64,000 nt of DNA from Streptomyces sp. MJM8645. Its GTDB lineage: Bacteria; Actinomycetota; Actinomycetes; Streptomycetales; Streptomycetaceae. Both the position numbers and the translations under genes were made by a program. The notes under the pieces are model-generated. The model searched no databases. It saw only the letters and a list, made by a program, of their open reading frames with translations, and was not told the DNA's origin. Location: the NCBI RefSeq assembly GCF_001625365.1, contig NZ_LJJF01000001.1, positions 6,070,501 to 6,134,500 of the forward strand. Reading direction: 5' to 3'. How positions within the stretch are numbered: the first letter of the stretch is position 1; each line of letters begins with the position of its first letter. Shown in pieces: positions 24,441 through 34,190 of this stretch.

Positions 24441-24770
24441 TCAGGCCACCCGCTCCAGCGTCCCGGTGTGCAGCTCGCCGACGCGGCCGCCCTCGCCCTC
24501 GTACGTCCAGAAGGCGCGCACCGTCAGCCGGCCGAGGTCCATCACGTGGCTGACGGTGATCCCGCTCTCCTCGGTCCAGCTGATGAAGTAGATCTCCGGC
24601 GCCACCTCGGCGACGTGCAGCCGCACGTCCTCCCACTGGCCCGCCGACTCGCCGAGGCCCTCCCAGCGCAGCCGCCTGCCGTCGGCCGAGTAGGTGTTGC
24701 GGAAGGCCGCTCCGTTGTCGGCCCGGAAGAGGTAGGTGCGGCCGGCGAAGGCGGGCAGGGGCGCGGTCAT
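24441..24770 (-). CDS. MoaF-like small calycin-fold protein
   Basis: A 109-residue protein with the MoaF-type pattern: PAFAGRTYLFRADNGAAFRNTYSADGRRLRWEGL, then VAPEIYFISWTEESGITVSHVMDLGRLTVRAFWTY. The fold is lipocalin-like and binds small molecules; no enzymatic role is established for this group. Start at 24770 has a GAGG site upstream; an in-frame ATG at 24821 would add 17 residues. Convergent with the esterase gene and divergent from the secreted hydrolase. Confidence 0.8.
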   Translation of the reverse strand: MTAPLPAFAGRTYLFRADNGAAFRNTYSADGRRLRWEGLGESAGQWEDVRLHVAEVAPEIYFISWTEESGITVSHVMDLGRLTVRAFWTYEGEGGRVGELHTGTLERVA

Positions 24771-24979
24771 GGTGGGGCGGTACCTCGTTCCTGTGAGGCC
24801 GTGCACGGCGGTCTTGTGCACTGCGGAAGATGTCGGAGCTCCAATTTATCCGACCCGGTGAGCCGGGTGGGCGCACCCGTGGGCGGTGCGCCACGGCACC
24901 GGCCGCCACCGCGCAGGCCTGCGGGGTGTGCGACCGGCACCTGGGCGCCCGCCGACGGCCGGTCCTACCGTCCACCCCT

Positions 24980-26332
24980 ATGAGACGCACCCCCACTCCC
25001 GTGCGGCACATTCCCACCGCCATCAGACGCACCCCTGCCGGGCTGTCCGCCCTCCTGCTCACCCTCGCCGCGCTGCTCCTCGGCACCCCCACCCCCGCCG
25101 AGGCCGACGCCGCCCAGGCCGCCCCCGCCCGGACCGCCAGTGCCCAGACCGCCGCCCAGGCGGTCACCGCCCCGCTCACCCTCGAAGCCGCCTTCCCCGC
25201 CACCGGCAACGGCTGGGCCAAGGTCGAGCGCTACCTCGACACCACCCCCGGCTTCCGCGCCGAGCAGTACCCGGCCGATGGCCGTGGCGACCAGGACGGC
25301 GCCCGCCGGACGTACTTCGGCGGCACCGGCCAGCCCTCCTCCAGCCGCTTCCTGCTGTACTCGGCGACGGGCTGGGACACCGGTAGCCGCCCGACTCCCG
25401 TGCTGCTGGTCCACGGCGCCAACGACAACGCCGACCGCGCCTGGGCGAACCCGGGGGAGAGCGGCACCTGCGGTGCCTCCGCCTGCCCGTCCACCGGCCT
25501 CGCCCAGTACCTCGCCGGCACCGGCCACCGGGTGTTCGCCATCGGCTTCGCCCACAAGCAGGGCGACAACCTGCTCCAGGCGCAGGCCGTCGGCGACGCC
25601 GTCGCGCTGATCCGGGCCCGCCTCGGCGTCCCCCAGGTGGACGTGGTGGCGTGGAGCAAGGGCGAGGTCGCCGCCCGGGCGTACGTGTCCTCGGTGCGCC
25701 CGTCCTGGGGGCGGGCCTATGCGGGCGACGTGCGCCGCCTGATCACCCTCGGCGGCCCGAACGGCGGGCTCGACTACGTGTACGCGCACGGCTGGTCGTT
25801 CGACCTCGCGAGCTGGCCGGCCTGCGGCGGCACCGCCAATGCGCCGTCCCCGCACCTGTACATGACCTGCTACGGCACGTACACCGCGCAGCCCTGCCTC
25901 GGCGTGCTGCCCACCGGCGGCTACGACTGCTACCCGGGCCAGCGCCAGCTGCTCGCCCGCTGGGACGGCCGGTACGGGGTGGACGGCACCGCCCAGGACT
26001 GGTGGACCACCTACTACGGCGGCCAGGGCTTCTACACCTCCGGCCAGGGCATCCAGGCGGCGATCGATGCCGGTTCGCTGATCGCGCCGCTGCAACAGGC
26101 GGGCGTCCCGGCGTCGGTGCGCACCTACCTGCTCGCGGGCGGGTCCGCCGACATCCCGGGCGTGCTCAACGAGAACCGGGGGCCCAGCGACGGCATCGTG
26201 TTCACCGCGAGCGCGCTGGACACCACCGGCATCGCGACGATCGGCGGCACCCGGCTGCTCACCGGCCTCAACCACCTGGAACTCGCCTGGGCACCGGAGG
26301 CCGAGAGCCAGGTCGACAACTGGCTCGCCTGA
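24980..26332 (+). CDS. Secreted alpha/beta-hydrolase (lipase-like)
   Basis: A 450-residue protein with a long twin-Arg-poor but basic N-terminus, a hydrophobic core LSALLLTLAALLLG and an Ala-rich cleavage region, so secretion is likely. The hydrolase part shows the oxyanion-strand motif PVLLVHGANDNADRAW and a nucleophile segment DVVAWSKGEVAARAY, where AWSKG replaces the usual GxSxG (first Gly is Ala), as in some class 2 lipase-like proteins. Late SDGIVFTASAL and GLNHLELAW supply probable Asp and His. Four Cys in CGASACPS and CYGTY...CLGVL...CYPG suggest disulfides. Substrate unknown. Confidence 0.87.
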   Translation: MRRTPTPVRHIPTAIRRTPAGLSALLLTLAALLLGTPTPAEADAAQAAPARTASAQTAAQAVTAPLTLEAAFPATGNGWAKVERYLDTTPGFRAEQYPADGRGDQDGARRTYFGGTGQPSSSRFLLYSATGWDTGSRPTPVLLVHGANDNADRAWANPGESGTCGASACPSTGLAQYLAGTGHRVFAIGFAHKQGDNLLQAQAVGDAVALIRARLGVPQVDVVAWSKGEVAARAYVSSVRPSWGRAYAGDVRRLITLGGPNGGLDYVYAHGWSFDLASWPACGGTANAPSPHLYMTCYGTYTAQPCLGVLPTGGYDCYPGQRQLLARWDGRYGVDGTAQDWWTTYYGGQGFYTSGQGIQAAIDAGSLIAPLQQAGVPASVRTYLLAGGSADIPGVLNENRGPSDGIVFTASALDTTGIATIGGTRLLTGLNHLELAWAPEAESQVDNWLA

Positions 26333-26381
26333 TCCGTGGGCCCGTGGACCCGTGGACCCGTGGACCCGTGGACCCGTGGAC
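26333..26381. repeat. 8-bp tandem repeat CCCGTGGA
   Basis: Five perfect copies of CCCGTGGA (26341-26380) preceded by a diverged copy, starting directly after the stop codon of the secreted hydrolase. It joins that gene to the remnant at 26391. Confidence 0.9.
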
Positions 26382-26390
26382 AATGGGGAG

Positions 26391-26640
26391 GTCGACTCCT
26401 TCGAGTACCACCCCGACAACCCGAACCTGCTGGAGCCGACCAACCACGTCAGCCCCGGCAACCCCAGGTACTACACCGACGCGAGCGCCAAGGTGTTCTC
26501 GGACGGCAAGGGCATCGGCGCCAACTGGTCGGCGTACCTGATCCGCAACCTGTCGGTCGGTGGGGGGGAAGCACCACCCGGCGCCGCAGGGCACCGCCCC
26601 GATCACCTTCGCCGCCGACTACGTCCGCGTGTACCGGTAA
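26391..26640 (+). pseudogene. C-terminal remnant of a secreted hydrolase, frameshifted
   Basis: About 83 codons of protein-like sequence without a proper start. One frame reads VDSFEYHPDNPNLLEPTN, then SPGNPRYYTDASAKVF and GIGANWSAYLIRNLSVGG. At a run of seven G (about 26562-26568) the sense moves to another frame, which reads KHHPAPQGTAPITFAADYVRVYR-stop. The DYVRVYR ending is typical of concanavalin-like glycoside hydrolases (such as GH16) and related secreted enzymes, though the exact family is uncertain. The 5' part is missing; the 8-bp repeat stands in its place. A sequencing error in the G run would fix the shift but not the missing front. Confidence 0.6.
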
Positions 26641-26659
26641 GGCCTTCGGGTCTTTCGGG

Positions 26660-27280
26660 TCAGGAACCGGGAGCCGTCTCGACCACCGTGATGTCGAACG
26701 GCTGCCGGTTGTTCCCCTCGTCCGGGTCGTCCACGTCGCGCACCGCGACCGAGCCGCCGGTGAGCCTGCCGATCGGCAGGTCAGGGGACAACCTCACCGG
26801 CACCAGCGCGGTCGCGCTGCGCAGTGGGGGCAGTCCGGCTGGGAAGACACAGCGCACCTGTCGGCCGTTGAGCCGCACCTCGCAGTCCTCCGGGTAGTAC
26901 GGGCCCTCGGGGGTGACCCCGGGTGGCAGCGTCACCAGCACGGTGAACGGTGCGGCGGTGGTGTCCGGGCCGCGGTTGGCGATGAAGGCGTGGATGGTGG
27001 TGGTGCCGCCGGGCGGGGCGGCGTCCGGGTCGAGCCGGACCACCTCCAGATCGGAGCGGGACGCTGCGGGGGCTGCCGTATCCACCGCCGGCCGGGGCTC
27101 GGGCCGCCGCAGCGCCCAGGACGGGCCGGCGGCCAGCGTCGCCACCGAACAGCCGGCCGCCACGGCCGCGACCAGCGAGGCCGCGCGGAATCCGCAGAGC
27201 CTGCCGCCCTGCCCGGACCCGCCCTGCCCGCGCCCGCCCTGGTTGGACCCGCCCCGCGCTGCCGAACGCCTGTACGTCAT
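26660..27280 (-). CDS. Secreted protein with DUF11/CARDB-like domain
   Basis: A 206-residue protein with a basic, Gly-rich N-terminus, a hydrophobic signal/anchor helix (AASLVAAVAAGCSVATLAAGPSWAL) and a single beta-sandwich domain of the DUF11/CARDB type: VVRLDPDAAPPGGTTTIHAFIANRGPDTTAAPFTVLVTLPPGVTPEG. Such domains mediate surface adhesion or cohesion; no enzyme is implied. Two Cys (EDCEVRLNGRQVRCVFP) may form a disulfide. Start at 27280. Function unknown. Confidence 0.8.
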   Translation of the reverse strand: MTYRRSAARGGSNQGGRGQGGSGQGGRLCGFRAASLVAAVAAGCSVATLAAGPSWALRRPEPRPAVDTAAPAASRSDLEVVRLDPDAAPPGGTTTIHAFIANRGPDTTAAPFTVLVTLPPGVTPEGPYYPEDCEVRLNGRQVRCVFPAGLPPLRSATALVPVRLSPDLPIGRLTGGSVAVRDVDDPDEGNNRQPFDITVVETAPGS

Positions 27281-27464
27281 CGTCGTCCACCCTGCCCCTG
27301 TGCTCCGGCCGCCCGCGCCGTTGCGGGCCGCGTCCGCACCAGGGTGGCGGAGCCTGCGTCGGGGCCCGGTGCAACCCGCTCGGCGTCCGCTCGAACGGGG
27401 GAACGCGCGCACGGGAAGTCGGCGTGACCGACTTCCCGTGCGTGAAACGGGTGCTGACGACAGG

Positions 27465-28262
27465 TCAGGGGGCGAGGACCTGCCCCAGCCGGGTCGCGAT
27501 GTGGTGCATCACCGGCACCAGCGAGGACGCGCCGGTCTGCTCCTCCAGGGCCCGGATGCGGGCCTCCGGGCCGGACACCGACAGGGCGGTGGGCGTCGGT
27601 GCGCCCGGTACGGCGAGCGCGATGCAGCGGACGCCGATCTCCTGCTCCTGGTCGTCGACCACGTAGCCGCGCTCGCGCGCCTCGGCGAGCTGGTGCAGCA
27701 GTTCCTGCGGATCGGTGACGGTGTACTCGGTGTGTGCGGGCAGCGGGTTGGGGCCCAGGATGGCGCGCGCCTCGTCCTCGGGGAGCTGGGCGAGCAGCGC
27801 TTTGCCGACGCCCGTGCAGTGCGGCTGCACCCGTCGGCCGACCTCGGTGAACATCCGCATCGAGCGCCGCGACTGCACCTGCCCGACGTACACCACCTCG
27901 CCGCCCTCCAGCACCGCCAGGTTGGCGGTCTCGCCGGTGGCCTCCATGAGTTCGGCCAAGTAGGGGCGGGCCCAGCTGCCGAGCAGCCGGCCGGCCGTCT
28001 CGCCGAGGCGGATCAGCCGCGGGCCGAGGGTGTAGCGACGCGCGGTGTCCTGGCGTACATAGCCCTGCTGGACGAGGGTACGAACCAGGCGGTGGATGGT
28101 CGGCATCGGCAGGCCGGAGCTGGCGGAGAGCTCGCTGAGGGTGGCCACGCCGCCGGAGTCGGCCAGCGCCTCCAGGAGTTGGAAGGCGCGCTCGACGGAC
28201 TGCACACCGCCGGTCGCGCGGTCCGTGCTGGTCGTCGGTGCTGTGTCGGGGGTCGAAACCAC
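27465..28262 (-). CDS. allR: IclR-family regulator of allantoin/glyoxylate genes (AllR-like)
   Basis: A 265-residue IclR protein: HTH in SVERAFQLLEALADSGGVATLSELSASSGLPMPTIHRLVRTLVQQGYVRQ, effector domain with LMEATGETANLAVLEGGEVVYVGQVQS and VQPHCTGVGKALLAQLPEDEA. In streptomycetes AllR represses allantoin and glyoxylate genes including malate synthase, and the order allR-aceB divergent fits that case. The symbol rests on this context and family, not on measured binding. It is the best candidate to bind the palindromes at 28310, 36133, 37082 and 40762. GTG start. Confidence 0.85.
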   Translation of the reverse strand: MVSTPDTAPTTSTDRATGGVQSVERAFQLLEALADSGGVATLSELSASSGLPMPTIHRLVRTLVQQGYVRQDTARRYTLGPRLIRLGETAGRLLGSWARPYLAELMEATGETANLAVLEGGEVVYVGQVQSRRSMRMFTEVGRRVQPHCTGVGKALLAQLPEDEARAILGPNPLPAHTEYTVTDPQELLHQLAEARERGYVVDDQEQEIGVRCIALAVPGAPTPTALSVSGPEARIRALEEQTGASSLVPVMHHIATRLGQVLAP

Positions 28263-28309
28263 CGGCGTTCCCTTCGCTGTCGGGGAGGAGTAGAGTCCCG
28301 GCGATCACA

Positions 28310-28349
28310 TCAACAAACCGTTGAAATTCTGTATCGCGGAAACTAGTCT
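28310..28349 (+). promoter_or_regulatory. aceB promoter with two palindromic operators
   Basis: Probable promoter TTGAAA (28321-28326), 17 bases, TAGTCT (28344-28349). The palindrome TCAACAAACCGTTGA (28310-28324) covers the -35, and a second dyad TTCTGTATCGCGGAA (28327-28341) fills the spacer. A related copy of the first is seen in three other promoter regions of the island, and of the second upstream of the hydroxypyruvate isomerase gene. Strong candidates for AllR binding. Confidence 0.7.
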
Positions 28350-28450
28350 CCACCTTACAGAATCGAACTCGCCGACAGGCAGGTTCCGATCAAGGAAGTT
28401 CCCACCGGAGCTCCCTCCGTCAGGCTCAACCGCTTAGGAGTGTCCTGCCC

Positions 28451-30103
<1,653 letters not shown>

Positions 30104-30172
30104 GCCCCAATCTATCCGCCGGCGCCGCCGCTGCCGCCTGCCAGGCTGTAGCAGTCCCGTCGGCCCATTGCT

Positions 30173-30224
30173 CCGTTCCGTACGGCGACGATTCCACCTG
30201 TCCTCTCGTCGCCGTGCGGAACGG
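30173..30224 (+). terminator. Long hairpin after aceB
   Basis: Arms CCGTTCCGTACGGCGACGA (30173-30191) and TCGTCGCCGTGCGGAACGG (30206-30224), 19 bp with one mismatch, 14-base loop, followed by CCTTTT. It resembles an intrinsic terminator but lies only 33 bases before the next start, so it could also set the level of that gene. Confidence 0.7.
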
Positions 30225-30256
30225 CCTTTTCCCGGTACCCGGTAAGGAGTTCAACC

Positions 30257-30643
30257 GTGCCCCGCATCTTCTTCAACGGCCAGGCCATGGTCGGCGGACC
30301 GTTTCACGCCAAGGTCGCCGACTCGCTGATCGGCCCGGCCCGGACGGCCCCCGGCTACCGCTTCTTCTCGATCGACGACGTCTGCCCGGGCCTGCTCGCC
30401 GATCCGGCGGTCGACACGGCCATCGAGGGCGAGCTCTACGAGATCACCCTGGAGCACCTGCGTGACGTCATCCTCCCCGGCGAGCCGCGGGAGTTGGAGC
30501 TCGGCGTCATCGAGCTCGACGACGGCTCCGCCTGCCTGTCGATGCTGCTCGCCCGGGGTGAGGTGGAGCGGGGGGTGCACCGCGAGATCACCCACCACGG
30601 CGGCTGGCGCGCCTACCTCGGCTCGCTCGGGCGCACCGCCTGA
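30257..30643 (+). CDS. Gamma-glutamylcyclotransferase-fold protein (allophanate hydrolase-related)
   Basis: A 128-residue protein resembling the C-terminal domain of allophanate hydrolase (AtzF), which has a gamma-glutamylcyclotransferase-like fold: IFFNGQAMVGGPFHAKVADSLIGPARTAPGYRFFSIDDVCPGL, GELYEITLEHLRDVILPGEPRELELGVIELDDGSACLSMLL. The amidase part is not present. GTG start with TAAGGAG. It follows malate synthase within the ureide island, where a ureidoglycolate-cleaving enzyme is otherwise missing. A role on a ureido or allophanate compound is possible but unproven. Confidence 0.78.
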   Translation: MPRIFFNGQAMVGGPFHAKVADSLIGPARTAPGYRFFSIDDVCPGLLADPAVDTAIEGELYEITLEHLRDVILPGEPRELELGVIELDDGSACLSMLLARGEVERGVHREITHHGGWRAYLGSLGRTA

Positions 30644-30716
30644 GACCGGGCGCGTAGCAGCGGACGCACCACAGCGGACGCATCACGGCGAACGGATCAC
30701 GGCGAACGAATCACGA
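30644..30716. repeat. Short degenerate repeats before heptad hairpin R4
   Basis: Units of about 15-17 bases around AGCGGACGCACCAC and GGCGAACGGATCACG recur four to five times between the 30257 gene and the hairpin at 30717. Confidence 0.6.
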
Positions 30717-30783
30717 CGAACAGATAACAGATGACAACTTTCGTCATCTGTTATCTGTTCGCTGTTATCCGTCACTCGTCACC
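30717..30783. repeat. Heptad hairpin R4
   Basis: Perfect 19-bp arms CGAACAGATAACAGATGAC (30717-30735) and GTCATCTGTTATCTGTTCG (30743-30761) around a 7-base loop, followed by further heptads to 30783. Minus-strand TGA/TAA triplets keep a 7-base step with one gap. It lies between convergent genes, downstream of the 30257 gene and the 8-oxoguanine deaminase. The remaining ~150 bases before 30934 include a hairpin-prone GC-rich stretch but no gene. Confidence 0.9.
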
Positions 30784-30933
30784 CACCCCCGGGCACGCCG
30801 CAGCCCCGGACCCTCGCCGTGGGTCCGGGGCTGCGGTCCGCGCGCCGGTCGGGAAGGCCGGGTTGCGGAGTCCGGGTCACGCACCGTCCCTGGGCGGCCC
30901 GGAGTTCAGGGGTGGAGGAGCAGCGGCGGGGCG

Positions 30934-32319
30934 TCAGAGCGGCCGGGCGGCGAGCTCCTTGGCGGCGCGGGCGCAGGCGCGGGCGATCCGGTCCTCGTTG
31001 ACGGTGGTCAGCTGGCCCTTCTCGACGACGGCGTTGCCGTTGACGAACAGCACGGCCAGCGGCGGCAGGGCGCCGAAGGTGAGGGCGGCGACCGGGTCGG
31101 CGATGGAGGAGTGCAGGACGCCGTCGATCTTCCACAGCGCCAGGTCGGCGAGCTTGCCGACCTCGATCGAGCCGATCTCGTCCTGGCGGCCGAGCACCCG
31201 GGCGCCGCCCATGGTGCCCAGCCGCAGCGCCTGGCGGCCGGTGAGGGCGGCCGGGGAGCCGTGCAGACGGTTGATCAGCAGGGCGTTGCGCAGCTCGGTG
31301 CCGAGTTCGCCGGACTCGTTGGAGGCGGTGCCGTCGACACCGAGGCCGACCGGGACGCCGGCCCTGAGCATGTCGGGGACGCGGGCGATCCCGGCGGCCA
31401 GCCGGGCGTTGGAGGAGGGGCAGTGGGCCACGCCGGTGCCGGTCTCGGCGAACTTGGCGATGTCGGAGTCGTTCATGTGGACGCAGTGCGCCATCCAGAC
31501 GTCCTCGCCGAGCCAGCCGACGGACTCGAAGTAGTCGGTCGGGCCCATGCCGAACAGTTCCTTGCAGAACTGCTCCTCCTCGGCGGTCTCCGAGCCGTGG
31601 GTGTGCAGCCGGACGCCCTTGCGGCGGGCGAGTTCGGCGGACTGGCGGAGCAGGTCGGTGGAGACCGAGAACGGCGAGCAGGGCGCGATGGCGATGTGCA
31701 GCATCGAGCCGAAGGAGGAGTCGTGGTAGGTGTCCACGGCGGCCTCGGAGGCGGTGAGGATGTCGTCGAGCTCCTCGACCGCGTGGTCCGGCGGGAGGCC
31801 GCCGTCCTTCTTGCTGCGGTCCATGGAGCCGCGCAGCGCGGTGAACCGCAGGCCGAGCTCCTGGACGGCCTCGATGGAGGCGCCGAGGACGTCGCCGCCG
31901 TCCTTGGGGAAGACGTAGTGGTGGTCGGAGGCGGTGGTGCAGCCGGACTTGAGGAGGGCGGCGGCGGAGCCCTGGCTGGCGGCGTGGACGAGTTTCTCGT
32001 CGATCCGGGCCCAGGTCGGGTAGAGGGCGACGAGCCAGTCGAAGAGGATGTCGTCCTGGGCGAGGCCGCGGGTGATCCACTGGTAGAAGTGGTGGTGGGT
32101 GTTGACCAGGCCGGGGGTGATCAGGTGGCCCTCGCCGTTGATCCGGCGCACCACGTTGTCCAGCCACTGTGGGGCGGGTCCGTCGCCGACCGACTCGATC
32201 GTGTTGCCGAGGATGACCACGTGGCCGCGGGCGTACTCGGTGTCGTCGGCGTCGACGGTGGCGATCGCGACGTTCTCGATGACGATCCGCTGGTCGGCGG
32301 GTGGGGGCTGGACTGCCAT
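30934..32319 (-). CDS. 8-oxoguanine deaminase (amidohydrolase)
   Basis: A 461-residue amidohydrolase of the ATZ/TRZ type, best matching 8-oxoguanine deaminase, which turns 8-oxoguanine into urate. Metal and catalytic residues are visible: VNTHHHFYQW (HxH), VRLHTHGSETAEE (His, Glu), AHCVHMNDSD (His) and GLGVDGTASNESG (Asp). A product of uric acid would feed straight into the uricase encoded in the same operon, which supports the call; guanine or isoxanthopterin deaminase are alternatives. Last gene of the minus-strand run that starts at 36073. Confidence 0.85.
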   Translation of the reverse strand: MAVQPPPADQRIVIENVAIATVDADDTEYARGHVVILGNTIESVGDGPAPQWLDNVVRRINGEGHLITPGLVNTHHHFYQWITRGLAQDDILFDWLVALYPTWARIDEKLVHAASQGSAAALLKSGCTTASDHHYVFPKDGGDVLGASIEAVQELGLRFTALRGSMDRSKKDGGLPPDHAVEELDDILTASEAAVDTYHDSSFGSMLHIAIAPCSPFSVSTDLLRQSAELARRKGVRLHTHGSETAEEEQFCKELFGMGPTDYFESVGWLGEDVWMAHCVHMNDSDIAKFAETGTGVAHCPSSNARLAAGIARVPDMLRAGVPVGLGVDGTASNESGELGTELRNALLINRLHGSPAALTGRQALRLGTMGGARVLGRQDEIGSIEVGKLADLALWKIDGVLHSSIADPVAALTFGALPPLAVLFVNGNAVVEKGQLTTVNEDRIARACARAAKELAARPL

Positions 32320-32387
32320 GGTGTCACTCCTATGGGGGAGGGCCGGGAGGGGCGTGCGCCGCGCGGCGTGCACCCCTCCCGGGTCGG

Positions 32388-33866
32388 TCAGGACGGTGTC
32401 GCCGTCGGCACCGTCGCGCCGGAGGCCTGGCCGGTTCTGGTCCGGCGGGCGGCTCCGACGTGGTGGAAGAGCAGGTTGAGCAGGACGGCCATCACGCAGC
32501 CGGCCGAGATCCCGGAGTGCATCAGGGTCCGGACGGCCTCCGGGAAGGAGTCGTAGAAGGTCGGCACCGCGATGGGGATGATGCCGACGCCGAGTGACAC
32601 GGACACCAGGATGGTGTTCGAGCTGGATTCCATCCCAGCCTCCGCGAGGGTGCGGATGCCACTCGCCGCGACGGTGCCGAAGAGCACGATCCCGGCGCCG
32701 CCCAGGACGGGCTGCGGTACCAGGGAGACGAGCGATCCGAGCACGGGGAAGAGCCCGAGCAGGATCAGGATGCCGCCGCCGGCCGCGACCACGAAGCGGC
32801 TGCGGATCTTGGTCAGCGCCACCAGCCCGATGTTCTGGGCGAAGGCACTGGCGGCGAAGCCGTTGAAGACGGGGCTGAGCGCGGTGGCCAGTCCGTCGGC
32901 CCGCAGGCCGGCGGCGAGCGTGGGTTCGTCGGCCTCGCGCTCGACGATCTTGCCCAGGGCGAGCATGTCGGCGGTGGACTCGGTCATGGCGACCACCATG
33001 ACGATGCACATCGAGACGATCGCGGCGGCGTCGAAGACGGGCGCGCCGAAGTGGAACGGGGAGGGGAGCGCGAAGACCTTCGCGTCCTTGACCGCGCCGA
33101 AGTCGGCCAGGCCCAGCGGGAAGGCGATCAGGGTGCCGAGCGCCAGGCCGATGAGCAACGAGAGCTGCTGCCAGAAGCCGCGCAGCAGCCGGTTGCAGAG
33201 CACCACCGCGACGAGGGTGATCGCGGCGAGCCCGACGGCCCGCATGGAGCCGTATCCGGGGGCGCCCGGCGAGCCGCCGCGCGCCCAGTTGACCGCCACC
33301 GGAAGCAGGGACACCCCGATGAGGGTGATCACGGTGCCCTGGACGACCGGGGGGAAGAACCGGATGAGCTTGCAGAAGTACGGTGCCGCGAGGAAGCACA
33401 GGATCCCCGCGACGATCACCGCTCCGAAGATCACCGGGAGGGCGTCCTTCGGGCCCCCCGTTCTTTCGATGGAGCCCTTGGCTATGGCGATCATGGGCGC
33501 GACTCCCGCGAAGGAGACGCCGTTGACGAACGGCAGCCGCGCGCCGATCTTCCAGATGCCGAGGGTCTGGAGCAGGGTGGCCAGTCCGGCGGTGAACAGG
33601 CTGGCCGATATGAGCAGGGCGAGTTCGGCGGGGGAGAGCCCGACGCCGGCGCCGACGATGAGCGGGGGTGCGACGACTCCCGCGTACATCGCGGCGACGT
33701 GCTGGAGTCCGGTGGAGAAGAGCTTCACCGGGGGCAGCAACTCGTCCACGGGGTGGGTTCCGGGCCCGGACGGCTCACCGGGGAGGTGTGCCGACGTGCC
33801 GTCCGGGCCAGGGGTTCTTTCCGGGGTGGAACCGCCGTCTTTACTGCTGGTGTCGCTGGGTGCCAT
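32388..33866 (-). CDS. NCS2-family xanthine/urate permease
   Basis: A 492-residue nucleobase:cation symporter-2 protein with about 12-14 membrane helices. The conserved NCS2 block NGFAASAFAQNIGLVALTKIRSR is present, as is LQHVAAMYAGVVAPPLIVGAG at the start and MTESTADMLALG in the middle, which with the operon context favours xanthine or urate over uracil. Ser/Pro/Gly-rich N-tail of about 40 residues. GAGGGG ribosome-binding site before ATG 33866. It would import the substrate for the uricase pathway. Confidence 0.92.
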   Translation of the reverse strand: MAPSDTSSKDGGSTPERTPGPDGTSAHLPGEPSGPGTHPVDELLPPVKLFSTGLQHVAAMYAGVVAPPLIVGAGVGLSPAELALLISASLFTAGLATLLQTLGIWKIGARLPFVNGVSFAGVAPMIAIAKGSIERTGGPKDALPVIFGAVIVAGILCFLAAPYFCKLIRFFPPVVQGTVITLIGVSLLPVAVNWARGGSPGAPGYGSMRAVGLAAITLVAVVLCNRLLRGFWQQLSLLIGLALGTLIAFPLGLADFGAVKDAKVFALPSPFHFGAPVFDAAAIVSMCIVMVVAMTESTADMLALGKIVEREADEPTLAAGLRADGLATALSPVFNGFAASAFAQNIGLVALTKIRSRFVVAAGGGILILLGLFPVLGSLVSLVPQPVLGGAGIVLFGTVAASGIRTLAEAGMESSSNTILVSVSLGVGIIPIAVPTFYDSFPEAVRTLMHSGISAGCVMAVLLNLLFHHVGAARRTRTGQASGATVPTATPS

Positions 33867-34190
33867 GTCGAGCCCCTCTTGTGCCCGTGACTCCCGGCGC
33901 GCCCGCGGCGCTGGAGCTGCCCCGAGGGCGGGACGGCGGTGCAGGAGTCCCTCGGGGCGCTTCTCCAGTGCCCCGGGCCGGCCGCCGCGAGGCAGACACG
34001 AACTCCGGTGGGTGGGGGTGGAGAAACTGGTGGAACGGGTGGCGCTGGTGGGGCAGATCGTGCTGGTGGGGCTGGTGGGGCTGGTGGGGCTGGTGGTGCG
34101 GGTACTGCGGCCCGCCCGGACGCGGCCGGCGTTCGGGGGCCGGCGGGTGCGGCGATTCCGGGCGGTGTCCATGGGGGTGGGGTGGGGCGG
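33867..34190. other. Intergenic, contains a CTGGTGGGG simple repeat
   Basis: 324 bases between uricase and the permease. Bases about 34052-34103 are a 9-bp tandem repeat CTGGTGGGG. A plus-strand ORF across it would encode a small hydrophobic peptide, but it has no family similarity and overlaps the uricase end, so I leave it out. No terminator recognised; the permease may be transcribed with uricase. Confidence 0.6.

Noticed and set aside
26333-26381. Possible CRISPR-like array
   Set aside because: Direct 8-bp tandem repeat without spacers; none of the repeats in the window has a repeat-spacer pattern and no cas genes are present.
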